A stretch of 64,000 nt of DNA, from the NCBI RefSeq assembly GCF_006874585.1, contig NZ_CP029761.1, positions 755,001 through 819,000 on the forward strand. The letters run 5' to 3'. The position numbers were made by a program, and so were the translations under genes. The stretch's first letter is position 1, and each line of letters begins with the position of its first letter. Origin of the DNA: Sphingomonas sp. IC081. GTDB lineage: Bacteria > Pseudomonadota > Alphaproteobacteria > Sphingomonadales > Sphingomonadaceae. Positions 53,224-62,312 of the stretch are shown in pieces. The notes below the pieces were generated by a model, which worked only from the letters and a program-made list of their open reading frames with translations, made no database searches and was not told the DNA's origin.

Positions 53224-54579
53224 TTGGCGGGCCTCGCAACCGGCGCGTGTGCGCAGGATCCGGGTGACGGGGCGGCAGCACCTGCCGATACCGGACCCGC
53301 GCGTGCCGCAGGGCTGGCGACCGGCCCGCAAGCCGCCACCGGAAACTTTTCCGCCGCGCAAGTCTTTGCGCTGGCTGACGAGGCGCGCGCGCGTGGGGAC
53401 TTCGCCACGGCCGAGGCCGCCTACCGCGCGCTGACCCAGGACCCCGACCTCGAAATCCGCACCGAGGCGCGTTTCCGCCTGGCCATGATGCTGGGCGACC
53501 AGCAGCGCCGCTACGGCGACGCCGCGCTCGAACTCCGGCGGATTCTCGACGACAAGCCGGGCGCGGCGCGCGTGCGTCTCGAACTGGCGCGCATGCAGGC
53601 GCAGATGGGCAACCTGGCTGCCGCCCGCCGCGAACTGCGCGCCGCCTCGGCCTCGGGCCTGCCGCCCGAAGTCGAGCAGCTGGTCCGCTTCTACAGCCGC
53701 GCGCTCACCGCGAACAAGCCGTTTGGCGGCTCGGTCGAGTTTGCGCTGGCGCCCGACAGCAACATCAACCGCGCGACCCGGGGCGACAAGCTGGGCACCG
53801 TGATCGGCGATTTCACGCTCGACGAGGATGCCCAGGCCAGGTCCGGGCTCGGCGTCAACTTGCGCGGGCAGGGCTATGTCCGGCTGGGGCTGACCCGGGG
53901 CGCCGAACTGATGACGCGGCTGTCGACCAGCGCGACGCTCTACCGGCAAAGCCGCTTCGACGACATCTCGCTGGCGCTGCAGAGCGGGCCGCAGTTCACC
54001 TCGGGCCGCGATCTGGTGACGCTGTCGGCCGGGCCGACCTGGCGCTGGTACGGGCTCGATCCCTATTCGCTGGGCCTGGGCGGCACGGCGGCGATCCAGC
54101 ACCCGATGGGCAAGCGCGGGCAACTGCGGGTCGAGGGCGGGGCCAGCCATGTCGACAACCGCCGCAATCCCTTGCAGACCGGCTGGGACTACACGCTCTC
54201 GGTCAGCCTCGACCGCGCCTTCTCGGCGCGGCTCGGCGGCGGCCTGCAGGTCTACGGGTTCCGCGAGGCGGTGCGCGATCCGGGCTACTCGCTGGCGAGC
54301 GGCGGCGTCTCGGCCTACCTGTTCCGCGAACTGGGCCGCACGACGCTGGTCGGCACCCTGGGCTACAGCCGGCTGGAAGCGGACGAGCGGCTGTTCCTCT
54401 ATCCGAAACGGCGGATGGAGGATCGCTACTCGGCCAGCATCGCGGCGACCTTGCGCGCGCTCCACGTCGGCACTTTCGCGCCGCTGGTGCGCCTGCGCTG
54501 GGAGCGCAACCGCTCGACCATCGAAATCTACGACTACCGCCGCGTGGCTGCCGAATTCGGCATCACTTCGGCATTCTGA
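53224..54579 (+). CDS. Slam-type surface lipoprotein assembly modifier (DUF560)
   Basis: The product is at least 451 aa. Slam proteins move lipoproteins across the outer membrane to the cell surface. An N-terminal TPR-like part (ALADEARARGDFATAEAAYRAL, LRRILDDKPGAARVRLELARM) is followed by a DUF560 barrel of about 290 residues ending RNRSTIEIYDYRR...GITSAF. TTG at 53224 is the first conventional start, but it cuts into the signal peptide. The frame continues upstream to an ATT at 53191 with AGGGG 7 bases before it, giving a full signal (SIRHWLVAAVLAGLATGACA). The lipoprotein gene follows 20 bases after the stop and is its likely client. Confidence 0.85.
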   Translation: MAGLATGACAQDPGDGAAAPADTGPARAAGLATGPQAATGNFSAAQVFALADEARARGDFATAEAAYRALTQDPDLEIRTEARFRLAMMLGDQQRRYGDAALELRRILDDKPGAARVRLELARMQAQMGNLAAARRELRAASASGLPPEVEQLVRFYSRALTANKPFGGSVEFALAPDSNINRATRGDKLGTVIGDFTLDEDAQARSGLGVNLRGQGYVRLGLTRGAELMTRLSTSATLYRQSRFDDISLALQSGPQFTSGRDLVTLSAGPTWRWYGLDPYSLGLGGTAAIQHPMGKRGQLRVEGGASHVDNRRNPLQTGWDYTLSVSLDRAFSARLGGGLQVYGFREAVRDPGYSLASGGVSAYLFRELGRTTLVGTLGYSRLEADERLFLYPKRRMEDRYSASIAATLRALHVGTFAPLVRLRWERNRSTIEIYDYRRVAAEFGITSAF

Positions 54580-54599
54580 TCGCAACAGGGGAAGAGTTC

Positions 54600-56360
54600 A
54601 TGACGAGGGTGCGACCTCTTAAGCTTGCCACGATGACTTCGCTGACGACGCTGAGCCTGATGCTGGCCGCCTGCGGTGGCGGCGGCGGCGACGTCAACAG
54701 CACGCCGGCGCCCACTCCGGCGCCGACACCTACGCCCACTCCGGCGCCTACGCCCACGAACGAAGATCTCGTCGCTCCGCTTGTCAGCGAGAGTTTTACA
54801 AACAACGCGGCCACCGGCACTGGCAGCTATCCGTTGAACGGCGATGCACCGAAAGTGACGGCTGCTAAAGCCAGCCTCACTTTCGGGTATGACGCGAAGA
54901 CCGGGGGGTATACGGTATCGACGGCGGGGAGATCACAGACTTTCACGAATGCGGATATCGATAACCAGAACGCCGATCAGGTTACCTACTCGCGCAAGAA
55001 GGGGGACACCCAAGACAGCCTTCTGCTGACGAAGCCCGGTACCTCGGGTGCCCTGAATTACCAATATGTCGGCTCCGGCTTCTGGGAGCGGACCCGACAG
55101 GACAGCAGCAAGGTCGACGGCACGATCGACGCTTTCACTTATGGCGTCGAAACCCCGGATGCGAACCTTCCGCGCAGTGGGGCCGGGACTTACGATGTCG
55201 TTCTATTGGGATCGGCGGGACTTACCTCCTACGCCGGGGCAGGCAATCTCTCGGTCGACTTCGGTTCCGGGCAGATGCTGGTCGATGTCGGGGTTAGCGA
55301 GAACTGGTCTGATGGCTCGTCCTGGTTCTATCCTTCAGCCTTCCGGGGATCCGGGGCAATGGCGTCGGGCAATGCGTTTAGCGGCAATTTCTCGCTTGCC
55401 ACGACGACGGGCTTTAGCGGTACCTTCGATGGGCGCTTCTACGGACCCGAGAGCGAAGAAGTCGGCGCTGCCTTTTATGGTAAAGGCACGTCCGGAAATG
55501 GTGGGATTGTCGGGACCGTGATGGGGCGCAAGGGAACCACCGGGGTCAACACCAATCTCGTCAACCTGAACGTCAGTCAGGATTTTGTCCTCTATGCTGC
55601 GCAAATGTGGGTCCACGAGTCCACTGCCGATGGTACGTTGATGGGATATTCGTGGCCGGCTCGCGATGGTGCCGACCTGCGATACGAGGCGGATGGGCCT
55701 AGCTGGAGCTACTCCGATTCCTACGATCGTACGGTGCGCTTTCTGGCGAGCCAGGCGGCCACAAGTGCGGACGGACGCTTCACGACTTACGACAATGGCG
55801 CAGGTGCGTCTCTCAATCTCTATCGGGTCGGCTCGGCCAACCCCGAAATCAAGCTCACCTATGCGTCGTTCGGCTACTACCAACAAGCGAACCCCGATGG
55901 TGCCGTAAACGGATGGGGAACCTATCGAGAGTATTTCCACTTTGGGGTGCCCACCGTGTCGTTCCCGTCATCCGGCAGGGCGACGTACACGGCCACGCTT
56001 ATCGGCATTGGCGCCAACACCACCGATGGGTTCGATCTGGGTGGCACTGCCCACATGTCGGTCGACTTTGGCAATGCTGCCTCCCCGGTCGGAACGCTGG
56101 ACATCAGCGGCGTCAACCGCGCCAACGGTCGCATCGTCGATTTCGGAAGTTACGGCTTCTCGGCGACCCAGTTCGGGGCGAAGTTTACGGGTAACATCGA
56201 GTTTGATCGCTTCCGTGGCTCGGCCTGGCTCGACGGTTCATTTTACGGACCCGATGCTGCCGAGATGGCGGCGATGTTCGGCGGCGTGCAGGGGGTCGAT
56301 CCCAATCATCCGCTCGACCCGGTCTATATGGCGGGGGCGTTCGGCGGCAAGCGCGACTGA
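54600..56360 (+). CDS. TbpB-like surface lipoprotein, likely Slam client
   Basis: The product is 586 aa. The lipobox MLAAC puts the lipid on Cys25, followed by a Gly run and a Pro/Thr-rich linker (residues about 34-53). Two barrel-like halves resemble the transferrin-binding-protein-like C-terminal domain. Each contains a YxVxLLGSAGLTSYAG or YTATLIGIGANT segment, a strand SVDFG, then FSGNFS...GTFDGRFYGPESEEVGAAFYG or FTGNIEF...GSFYGPDAAEMAAMFGG. These endings are typical of Slam-displayed lipoproteins. The ligand is unknown; no TonB receptor lies next to it. GC content is lower than in the neighbours, as often seen in surface antigens. Confidence 0.85.
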   Translation: MTRVRPLKLATMTSLTTLSLMLAACGGGGGDVNSTPAPTPAPTPTPTPAPTPTNEDLVAPLVSESFTNNAATGTGSYPLNGDAPKVTAAKASLTFGYDAKTGGYTVSTAGRSQTFTNADIDNQNADQVTYSRKKGDTQDSLLLTKPGTSGALNYQYVGSGFWERTRQDSSKVDGTIDAFTYGVETPDANLPRSGAGTYDVVLLGSAGLTSYAGAGNLSVDFGSGQMLVDVGVSENWSDGSSWFYPSAFRGSGAMASGNAFSGNFSLATTTGFSGTFDGRFYGPESEEVGAAFYGKGTSGNGGIVGTVMGRKGTTGVNTNLVNLNVSQDFVLYAAQMWVHESTADGTLMGYSWPARDGADLRYEADGPSWSYSDSYDRTVRFLASQAATSADGRFTTYDNGAGASLNLYRVGSANPEIKLTYASFGYYQQANPDGAVNGWGTYREYFHFGVPTVSFPSSGRATYTATLIGIGANTTDGFDLGGTAHMSVDFGNAASPVGTLDISGVNRANGRIVDFGSYGFSATQFGAKFTGNIEFDRFRGSAWLDGSFYGPDAAEMAAMFGGVQGVDPNHPLDPVYMAGAFGGKRD

Positions 56361-56380
56361 CGGGCATGGCTGATCCCGGT

Positions 56381-56974
56381 TCAGCGCGTGCCCACGCCGG
56401 GGCCGACACCCCGTTCGAACTGCGATTGCAGGTTCGCCAGTGTCTGCGGGCTGATCGGGGGTAGTTCCTGCGCCGCCTTGCCCTTGCGCAGGGCGGCGCG
56501 GTCCTTTTCGGGGGGCTCGACCAGGCGCACGCGCACGGCGGCCTTGCCCTTGCCGCGCACGCCGAGCGCCTCCGCCGCCCCGCGCGAGAGGTCGATCACG
56601 CGCGCGCTTTCGCCGAAAGGGCCGCGGTCGTTGATGCGCACCAGGATGCGGCGGCCGGTGTCGAGCGCGGTGACTTCGACATAACTCGGCAGCGGCAGGG
56701 TCTTGTGGGCGCCGGTGATCCAGCCCGGGCGGAAGCGTTCGCCATTGGCGGCGCGGTTGCCGGACTCGCTGCCGTACCAGGTCGCATAGCCGAGCACGTC
56801 GTAGCCCGGCTGGCGGGCGGGGGTGTAGGTGACGCCGCGCACCGTGTAGGGCGGGCCGACCCGCACCGGGGTGTCGCTGACCGGGCGGTAGCGGGCGCCG
56901 CCGCAGGCCGCCAGCGCCGAAATCAGGACTATCGCGAGGAGGGGCCTCAGCGCCCCGGTTAAACTGCCGCTCAT
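56381..56974 (-). CDS. RlpA-family septal lytic transglycosylase, short form
   Basis: The product is 197 aa. The lipobox ALAAC gives lipidation at Cys24. The double-psi beta-barrel RlpA domain spans residues about 60-150: GYATWYGSESGNRAANGERF, LPLPSYVEVTALDTGRRILVRINDRGPFGESARVIDLSRGAAEALG. RlpA cuts denuded glycan strands at division septa. The C-terminal SPOR domain of E. coli RlpA is absent. It is convergent with the lipoprotein gene and divergent from the ABC1 kinase gene. Confidence 0.88.
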   Translation of the reverse strand: MSGSLTGALRPLLAIVLISALAACGGARYRPVSDTPVRVGPPYTVRGVTYTPARQPGYDVLGYATWYGSESGNRAANGERFRPGWITGAHKTLPLPSYVEVTALDTGRRILVRINDRGPFGESARVIDLSRGAAEALGVRGKGKAAVRVRLVEPPEKDRAALRKGKAAQELPPISPQTLANLQSQFERGVGPGVGTR

Positions 56975-57127
56975 GCGCGGGTTCCTAACCCCGCGCGGGG
57001 GGCGCTGTCCAATCGGCGTCCAATCGCTGTCCAATCGGCTGGGCGCCGGGGGAGGGCGGGCAGGCGGAGCGGGAGGCGGAACCGGGCGGGGCGGCCGCAG
57101 GTTGTCCACCGCGAAAAGGAGCGACGC

Positions 57128-58672
57128 ATGTTCAAGTCGATAGCCGTGGCCGCGCGTGATCGGGGGCGGATGGCCGAAGTCTCGGCGGTGATCGTCCGGT
57201 TCGGCCTTGAGGCGCTGGCGATGCGGCTGGGTCTGGGGCCGGGACTGGGTCTGGGTCTGGGGCCGGGGCGGGGCGGCGGGGCCGCCGACGAGGGCGTGGA
57301 AGCGCGCGACCTGCCGGCCCGCACGCGCGCGGCGCTGGAGGCGCTCGGCCCGACTTACGTGAAGCTCGGCCAGATCCTCGCCACCCGGCGCGACTTGCTG
57401 CCCGATCCGTGGATCGCGGCTTTCGAGCAGCTCCAGAGCGATGCACCGCGCATTCCTTTCGCGATGCTGCGCGGCGACGTCGAGGCCGCGCTGGGCGGGC
57501 CGCCGGAAAGCGTCTTTGCGCATTTCGATCCTGAACCGCTGGCCGCCGCCTCGATCGCGCAGGTCCACCGCGCGCGGCTGGAGGATGGCACCGAGGTGGT
57601 CGTGAAGATCCGCCGCCCCGGCATTCGCGCGCGCATGGAGGCGGACCTGCGGCTGATGCGCCATCTTGCCGCCATCGCCGAGGCGCGCAGCGCGGCGGTG
57701 CGCCGGATGCGGCCCGCCGCGATGATCGAAGAGCTTGGCCGCGAAATCCTCGCCGAACTCGATTTTACGGGTGAGGGGCGCAATGCCGACCTGCTGCGCG
57801 CCGATCTTGCCGCGCTGGAGCGGGTCACGGTGCCGCGCATCCACTGGCAATGGACCGGCGAGCAGGTGCTGGTGATGGACTATGTCGAGGGTGTGCCGCC
57901 CCGCGATCCGGCGGCGCTCAGGGCGGCGGGCATCGACCCCGCGCGCATCGCCGCGCTCGGCGCGCAGCTGGTGCTGGAGATGGTGCTGGTGAGCGGCCGG
58001 TTCCATGCCGATCCGCATCCGGGGAACCTCTTATGCCTGCCCGGAGACGGGCTGGCGCTGCTCGATCTCGGTTCGGTGGGCTATGTCAGCCCGCGCCGCC
58101 AGCACGAGTTCCTGACCTTCATCCTTGCCTTGCGCAGCGGCGACCCCGGCGGCGTGGCGGACATGCTGGCGGCCTGGTCGCAGAGCGGCGAGGTCCCGCG
58201 TGAAAGGCTGCTTGCCGCTTCCGAGCGCCTCGTGGCGCGCCACGGCACGGGATCGCTGGTGCTCAGCGCGATGGTCGCGGACTTCTTCCCGCTGCTGCGG
58301 CAGCAGGGGCTGGTGCTGCCGCCCGACCTCGTGCTGATCTTCAAGGCGATGGTGACGATGGACGGGGTCTTGTCGGGCATCGCGCCGGACTTCGACTTGT
58401 CCGAGGCGCTGGAGCGGATGCGCGGCAAGCTCGTCGCCTCGCGCCTGCAGCGCCTTGCCGCGCCGGACAGGCTGGAGGCGGCATTGCTCGAACTTTCGCG
58501 CGTGGCGGAAGAAGTGCCGCGTTTCCTGCGCGCGGCCTCGGCGCGGCTGGAAGCCTCGCCGCAGCCTGCCCGGGATGAGGGCACGGCGGGGGCCGTGAAG
58601 CTGGCCGGATGGCTGGTCGGCGGCGCCGTGGTACTCCACGCCGCCGCCGACCTGCTGATCCACTGGACCTGA
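57128..58672 (+). CDS. ABC1/UbiB-family atypical kinase
   Basis: The product is 514 aa. It has the KxGQ motif (YVKLGQILATR, about residues 76-86), the Ala-rich loop AAASIAQVHRARL, the ion-pair Lys in VVVKIRRPG, FHADPHPGN and LLDLGSVG. A C-terminal hydrophobic helix (LAGWLVGGAVVLHAAADLL) should anchor it in the membrane. UbiB proteins support ubiquinone synthesis and lipid handling. No ubi genes are adjacent and an unusual Gly-Leu-Pro repeat insert sits at residues 34-50, so this is a family member rather than certainly UbiB. Confidence 0.85.
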   Translation: MFKSIAVAARDRGRMAEVSAVIVRFGLEALAMRLGLGPGLGLGLGPGRGGGAADEGVEARDLPARTRAALEALGPTYVKLGQILATRRDLLPDPWIAAFEQLQSDAPRIPFAMLRGDVEAALGGPPESVFAHFDPEPLAAASIAQVHRARLEDGTEVVVKIRRPGIRARMEADLRLMRHLAAIAEARSAAVRRMRPAAMIEELGREILAELDFTGEGRNADLLRADLAALERVTVPRIHWQWTGEQVLVMDYVEGVPPRDPAALRAAGIDPARIAALGAQLVLEMVLVSGRFHADPHPGNLLCLPGDGLALLDLGSVGYVSPRRQHEFLTFILALRSGDPGGVADMLAAWSQSGEVPRERLLAASERLVARHGTGSLVLSAMVADFFPLLRQQGLVLPPDLVLIFKAMVTMDGVLSGIAPDFDLSEALERMRGKLVASRLQRLAAPDRLEAALLELSRVAEEVPRFLRAASARLEASPQPARDEGTAGAVKLAGWLVGGAVVLHAAADLLIHWT

Positions 58673-58673
58673 G

Positions 58674-60335
58674 TTATCGGCGAACCGCGTCCGACGTGTC
58701 GCGCGCGGCCTTGAACTCGGAGCCCGGCTTCCACTGCGGCCACTTGGCGGAACCTGCCAGTTCCTCGCCGATGGTGCGGATCAGTTCGACGTCCTGCACC
58801 GCGCCTTCCATCTTCCACTCGGGCGACCAGGCGTCGCAGGCCTGGTGGTAGCACTGGCCGGTATAGGCATCGATCCAGGCCTGCCCCGCCTTGACGCCGC
58901 CGTCCTTCAGGTCGGCCGCCCCGGCAAGGCCCATCATCAGCATGACCGGCACGCCGCGCTTGGCGAAGGAGAAGTGGTCGGCGCGGTAGAACAGCCCGCG
59001 CTCGGGCAGGCTCTCGACCGTCACGCGGCGGCCCTGGGTCGCGGCGACGCGCGCCATGTCGTCCTCCAGCGTGTCCTGGCCCTTGCCGATCACCGTCACG
59101 TCGTTCGCCGCGCCCGCGGTCTGGAGCACGTCGATGGTGAGGTTGGCGACGGTCTTTTCCATCGGGAACACCGGGTTGGCGGCGTAGTATTCGGAGCCGA
59201 GCAGCCCGCGCTCCTCCGCCGTCCAGGCCGCGAAGACCACCGTGCGCTGCGGCGCCGGCTCGCTTTTCATGACGCGGGCGATGTCGAGGATGCCGGCGAT
59301 GCCGATGCCGTCGTCATTGGCGCCGGCGCGGTAGATGCGGCCCTGGGCGTCGGGCGCACCCTTGCCGTAGGCGTCCCAGTGGGCGCCGAACATCACCGTC
59401 TCGTCCTTGCGGGTGGTGCCGGGGATCTGCGCCAGCACGTTGTGGCTCATGACTTCCTCGTGGGCGACCGGGACCTCGGCATCGAAGGTCACGCCCTTGA
59501 GGTCCACCGGCCTGAAGTCCGGACGGCGCGCGGCGACCGAAAGCTTTGCAAGGTCCAGCCCGGCCGAGGCGAACAGACGCGTCGCCGCGTCGGCGGAGAG
59601 CCAGCCCTGCAGCGCCAGGCTGGTGAGCTTGTCCTTGCTGCGCACGATGTCGTAGTTCTCGCCGCCCGGACTGGTGACGACGTTCCAGCCATAGCCCGCA
59701 CCCGCCGTGTCATGCACGATCAGCGCACCGATCGCGCCCTGCCGCGCGGCTTCCTCGAACTTGTAGGTCCAGCGGCCGTAGTAGGTCATCGTCCGGTCGC
59801 CGAACTTGCCGGCGGCGGGCTCGCCCTTCTTCGCGTAGAAGTCGGGATCGTTGATGAGGAAGACAACGACCTTGCCCTTGAGGTCCATGCCCTTGAAGTC
59901 GTCCCAGCCGCGCTCGGGCGCATGCACGCCGTAGCCGACAAAGACCACCGGCGCGCCGGCGATCCGGGCGGTATCCTCGGGGCGCAGGGTGGAGATGTAG
60001 ATGTCCTTGGCGACCGTCACCGGCATCGGCCCCTTGGGCCCTGCGAAGGCGAGCGTCCTGGGCGCGCCCAGCTTGGTGTGCAGCAGCGGCACTTTCTGCA
60101 CCCACTGGCCGTCCGGCCCGGCCGGCTGGAGGCCGATGTCCTGGAAGCGCGCGATCAGGTAGCCGATGGTGCGTTCCTCCCCAACGGTGCCCGGCGCGCG
60201 GCCCTCGAAGGTATCGGACGAGAGCGTCTTGACGTCGGCGACCATGCGGTCGGCATCGATGGCCTCGCGCGCGATGGCAGGGTGGCAGACAGAGGCGAGC
60301 AGCGCTGTGACGGGCGCAAGGAGGGATTTTTTCAT
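58674..60335 (-). CDS. Exported M28-family zinc aminopeptidase
   Basis: The product is 553 aa from ATG at 60335 (MKKSLLAPVTALLASVCHPAIA signal). A PA-domain insert (residues about 110-270) sits before the peptidase core. Zinc ligands and catalytic residues are seen in FGAHWDAYGKG, AGANDDGIGIAGIL and FAAWTAEERGLLGSEYY. M28 enzymes remove N-terminal residues from peptides. It joins the S9, M3 and DUF885 enzymes in a peptide-scavenging set. The gene ends 2 bases from the UbiB-like stop codon. Confidence 0.9.
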   Translation of the reverse strand: MKKSLLAPVTALLASVCHPAIAREAIDADRMVADVKTLSSDTFEGRAPGTVGEERTIGYLIARFQDIGLQPAGPDGQWVQKVPLLHTKLGAPRTLAFAGPKGPMPVTVAKDIYISTLRPEDTARIAGAPVVFVGYGVHAPERGWDDFKGMDLKGKVVVFLINDPDFYAKKGEPAAGKFGDRTMTYYGRWTYKFEEAARQGAIGALIVHDTAGAGYGWNVVTSPGGENYDIVRSKDKLTSLALQGWLSADAATRLFASAGLDLAKLSVAARRPDFRPVDLKGVTFDAEVPVAHEEVMSHNVLAQIPGTTRKDETVMFGAHWDAYGKGAPDAQGRIYRAGANDDGIGIAGILDIARVMKSEPAPQRTVVFAAWTAEERGLLGSEYYAANPVFPMEKTVANLTIDVLQTAGAANDVTVIGKGQDTLEDDMARVAATQGRRVTVESLPERGLFYRADHFSFAKRGVPVMLMMGLAGAADLKDGGVKAGQAWIDAYTGQCYHQACDAWSPEWKMEGAVQDVELIRTIGEELAGSAKWPQWKPGSEFKAARDTSDAVRR

Positions 60336-60518
60336 GGCCCCCGCTTTTAGGCAGCGGGGCAGGGGAGGCAAGCCTGCTCTGGTCCGGCGCGGCGCCGGTG
60401 GAAGCAGGGGCGGGGAGGCGAAGCGAAGCGAAGCAGAATGTCTTGGACAAGCGACGGATTTTATCCGAAATGCTGTGAACTACCTTGGATCGCTAGGGAG
60501 AACAGAGATCCGCCTTTC

Positions 60519-61595
60519 ATGACCGCCGCCCCTCTTGCGGGACTGCCTTGCGCATCGGCGGGCGAGCCGCATGCCGTCCCCGGCATGCGCGAGCAGGTTG
60601 CCGCCTTCGACTGGAGCACGACCCCGCTGGGTCCGCGTGAGGACTGGCCGGTCGAACTGCGTCTGGTGGTCCAGCAGATGCTCGATTCCCGTTTCCCCAA
60701 GGCGGTCATCTGGGGCGCCGGGCTGACGACGCTCTACAACGATGCCTTCGTGCCGATCCTGGGCGACAAGCCGGCCCCGCTCGGGCGCTCGTTTGCCGAT
60801 ATATGGTCCGAGGCATGGGAAATCATCGGCCCGATCGCCGATCGCGCCTTTGCCGGCGAGCCCACCTACATCGAGGATTTCCCGCTGGAGGTCGAGCGTT
60901 TCGGCTACCGCGAGCAGGCCTGGTTCACGTTCTGCTACAGTCCGCTCAGGCTGGCCGACGGTTCCATCGGCGGCATGCTCGACACCGTGGTCGAGACCAC
61001 CGGCAAGATGCGCGCGCAGGCCGCGCTGGCGCTCGCCAACCAGGAACTGGGGCACCGCCTCAAGAACACGCTCGCCCTCGTCCAGGCGATCGCGCGCCAG
61101 AGCCTGCGCGGCTCGGCGGAGCCGGGGGCGCTGGACGCCTTTTCGTCGCGGCTGGCGGCGATGGGCAAGGCCCATGACGTCCTGATCCATCAGGACTGGT
61201 CGGAGGCCTCGCTGGAACAGGTGGTGCATTCCTCGATCGCGATGCATGTCGCCCGCGAGCGCGTGTCGATTGCCGGGCCGGAGTTGCAGATCGGCTCGCG
61301 TGCGGTGGTGGCGCTCACGCTCATGCTGCACGAACTGGCGACCAATGCGATCAAGTATGGCGCCCTGTCGAACGAGACGGGCCGCGTCGGCTTCTGGTGG
61401 GAGCTTGATGGCGAGAGCCTGACCCTGCACTGGCAGGAGCAAGGCGGCCCGCCGGTCTGCGCGCCGCAGCGCAAGGGCTTCGGTTCGCGGTTGATCGACA
61501 TGGGATTCGGTTTCCGCAGCGCGGTCGAGCAGCGCTACGAGGCCGACGGGTTCAGCCTGAAGATCACGGCGCCGCTGAGCGAACTGGTGACGTGA
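60519..61595 (+). CDS. HWE-family sensor histidine kinase with PAS domain
   Basis: The product is 358 aa from ATG at 60519 (MTAAPLAGLP); an in-frame ATG at 60438 gives an unlikely Cys/Trp-rich extension. There is no TM helix, so it is cytoplasmic. A PAS-like sensor (residues about 35-170) leads to the HWE kinase part: phospho-His in ELGHRLKNTLALVQAIARQSLR, N-box MLHELATNAIKYGAL and the W-x-E motif LTLHWQEQGGPP. HWE kinases often serve light or general-stress responses in alphaproteobacteria. No response regulator is adjacent, so its partner is unknown. Confidence 0.88.
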   Translation: MTAAPLAGLPCASAGEPHAVPGMREQVAAFDWSTTPLGPREDWPVELRLVVQQMLDSRFPKAVIWGAGLTTLYNDAFVPILGDKPAPLGRSFADIWSEAWEIIGPIADRAFAGEPTYIEDFPLEVERFGYREQAWFTFCYSPLRLADGSIGGMLDTVVETTGKMRAQAALALANQELGHRLKNTLALVQAIARQSLRGSAEPGALDAFSSRLAAMGKAHDVLIHQDWSEASLEQVVHSSIAMHVARERVSIAGPELQIGSRAVVALTLMLHELATNAIKYGALSNETGRVGFWWELDGESLTLHWQEQGGPPVCAPQRKGFGSRLIDMGFGFRSAVEQRYEADGFSLKITAPLSELVT

Positions 61596-61685
61596 GATGA
61601 CCGTAGCTAGGTTAAGCGCCGCGCGGCGCCCGGGCGTTCCAAGCTGCTGATGCGTCAGCATCATCGCACCTTGGTATAAGGTACA

Positions 61686-61722
61686 AAAAAGCGGGCCGGA
61701 CGCTGTGTCCGGCCCGCTTTTT
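61686..61722 (+). terminator. Strong bidirectional terminator after the HWE kinase
   Basis: A 16-bp perfect stem (61686-61701 with 61707-61722), with A-run and T-run included and loop GCTGT, lies about 90 bases after the kinase stop codon. Confidence 0.85.
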
Positions 61723-61898
61723 CGCGAATTTCGCGGCACCGGCCCACTCCCCCACCCGACCACCCATCGGCAGTATTCTGTGGGTGGTCGGCCCCCTCAG
61801 CAAAAAGGTCCCCCGGACCTTTTTGTGTTCTTCGGGACGGGAGTGGGCTGGTGCCGCCCTCAAAATGCCCTTTAGGGCATTTTTCAAACAGTCTCTCA
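61723..61898. repeat. Composite hairpin repeat, copy C
   Basis: This 176-base stretch is nearly all structure. Left: CGCGAATTTCGCGGCACCGG and CCCACTCCCCCACCCG, matching modules in copies A and B. Middle: hairpins CGACCACCCA/TGGGTGGTCG (61757-61790) and AAAAAGGTCC/GGACCTTTTT (61802-61824). Right: TGGGCTGGTGCCGC and AAAATGCCC-TTTA-GGGCATTTT, ending at the TGA stop (61896-61898) of the leftward gene, as in copy A. No gene is present between 61596 and 61895. Confidence 0.75.
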
Positions 61899-62312
61899 GC
61901 GGCAGCGCGAATAATTCCCCGCGCGGCAGGCGGCGACGTCGCGGCGCCACTGCGCGAGATCGGCCTCGTAGTCGCGGCGGGCCTGGGCATAGTCGCGCGA
62001 CTGGCGGGCGTAGTCGGCCCGGCCGGACTGGTAGTCGCCTTCCTCGAAATCGCCGTCGTCATCGCCCGACTGGCGATAGGCCTTCCAGCCCTTGGCGTAC
62101 TGTGCATCGCGCTGGCGCACGTAGGCGAGCTGGTCCTGGTTGAGCTTGCGGATGATGGCCCGGTCGCGGGCGATGGCCTCGGGCGTCATCGTCGGATCGC
62201 GCGGATCGTCGGCGAGCGCCGGGCTGGCGAATGCGGTGGCCAGCGTTGCCGCGGACACCATTGCGAAAGCCGGCGCGCCCAGTGCGCGCAGGAAAAGCGA
62301 CCCCCTCATCAT
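61896..62312 (-). CDS. Small exported protein with Tyr/Arg/Asp-rich repeats
   Basis: The product is 138 aa from the first of two adjacent ATGs (62312), with a signal peptide cut near ALA-DDP. The mature part has MTPEAIARDRAIIRKLNQDQLAYVRQRD, then a helical Tyr/Arg/Ala/Asp-rich stretch (SGRADYARQSRDYAQARRDY) and two Cys near the end (AACRAGNYSRC). The pattern suggests a short periplasmic coiled coil. I do not recognise a function. The stop codon TGA opens a dispersed hairpin repeat. Confidence 0.7.
   Translation of the reverse strand: MMRGSLFLRALGAPAFAMVSAATLATAFASPALADDPRDPTMTPEAIARDRAIIRKLNQDQLAYVRQRDAQYAKGWKAYRQSGDDDGDFEEGDYQSGRADYARQSRDYAQARRDYEADLAQWRRDVAACRAGNYSRCR

Noticed and set aside
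53158..54585. A 475-codon minus-strand frame over the Slam gene
   Set aside because: The plus strand gives TPR-like and DUF560 motifs and a terminal Phe. The minus frame has none and is Arg/Ala/Gln-rich.
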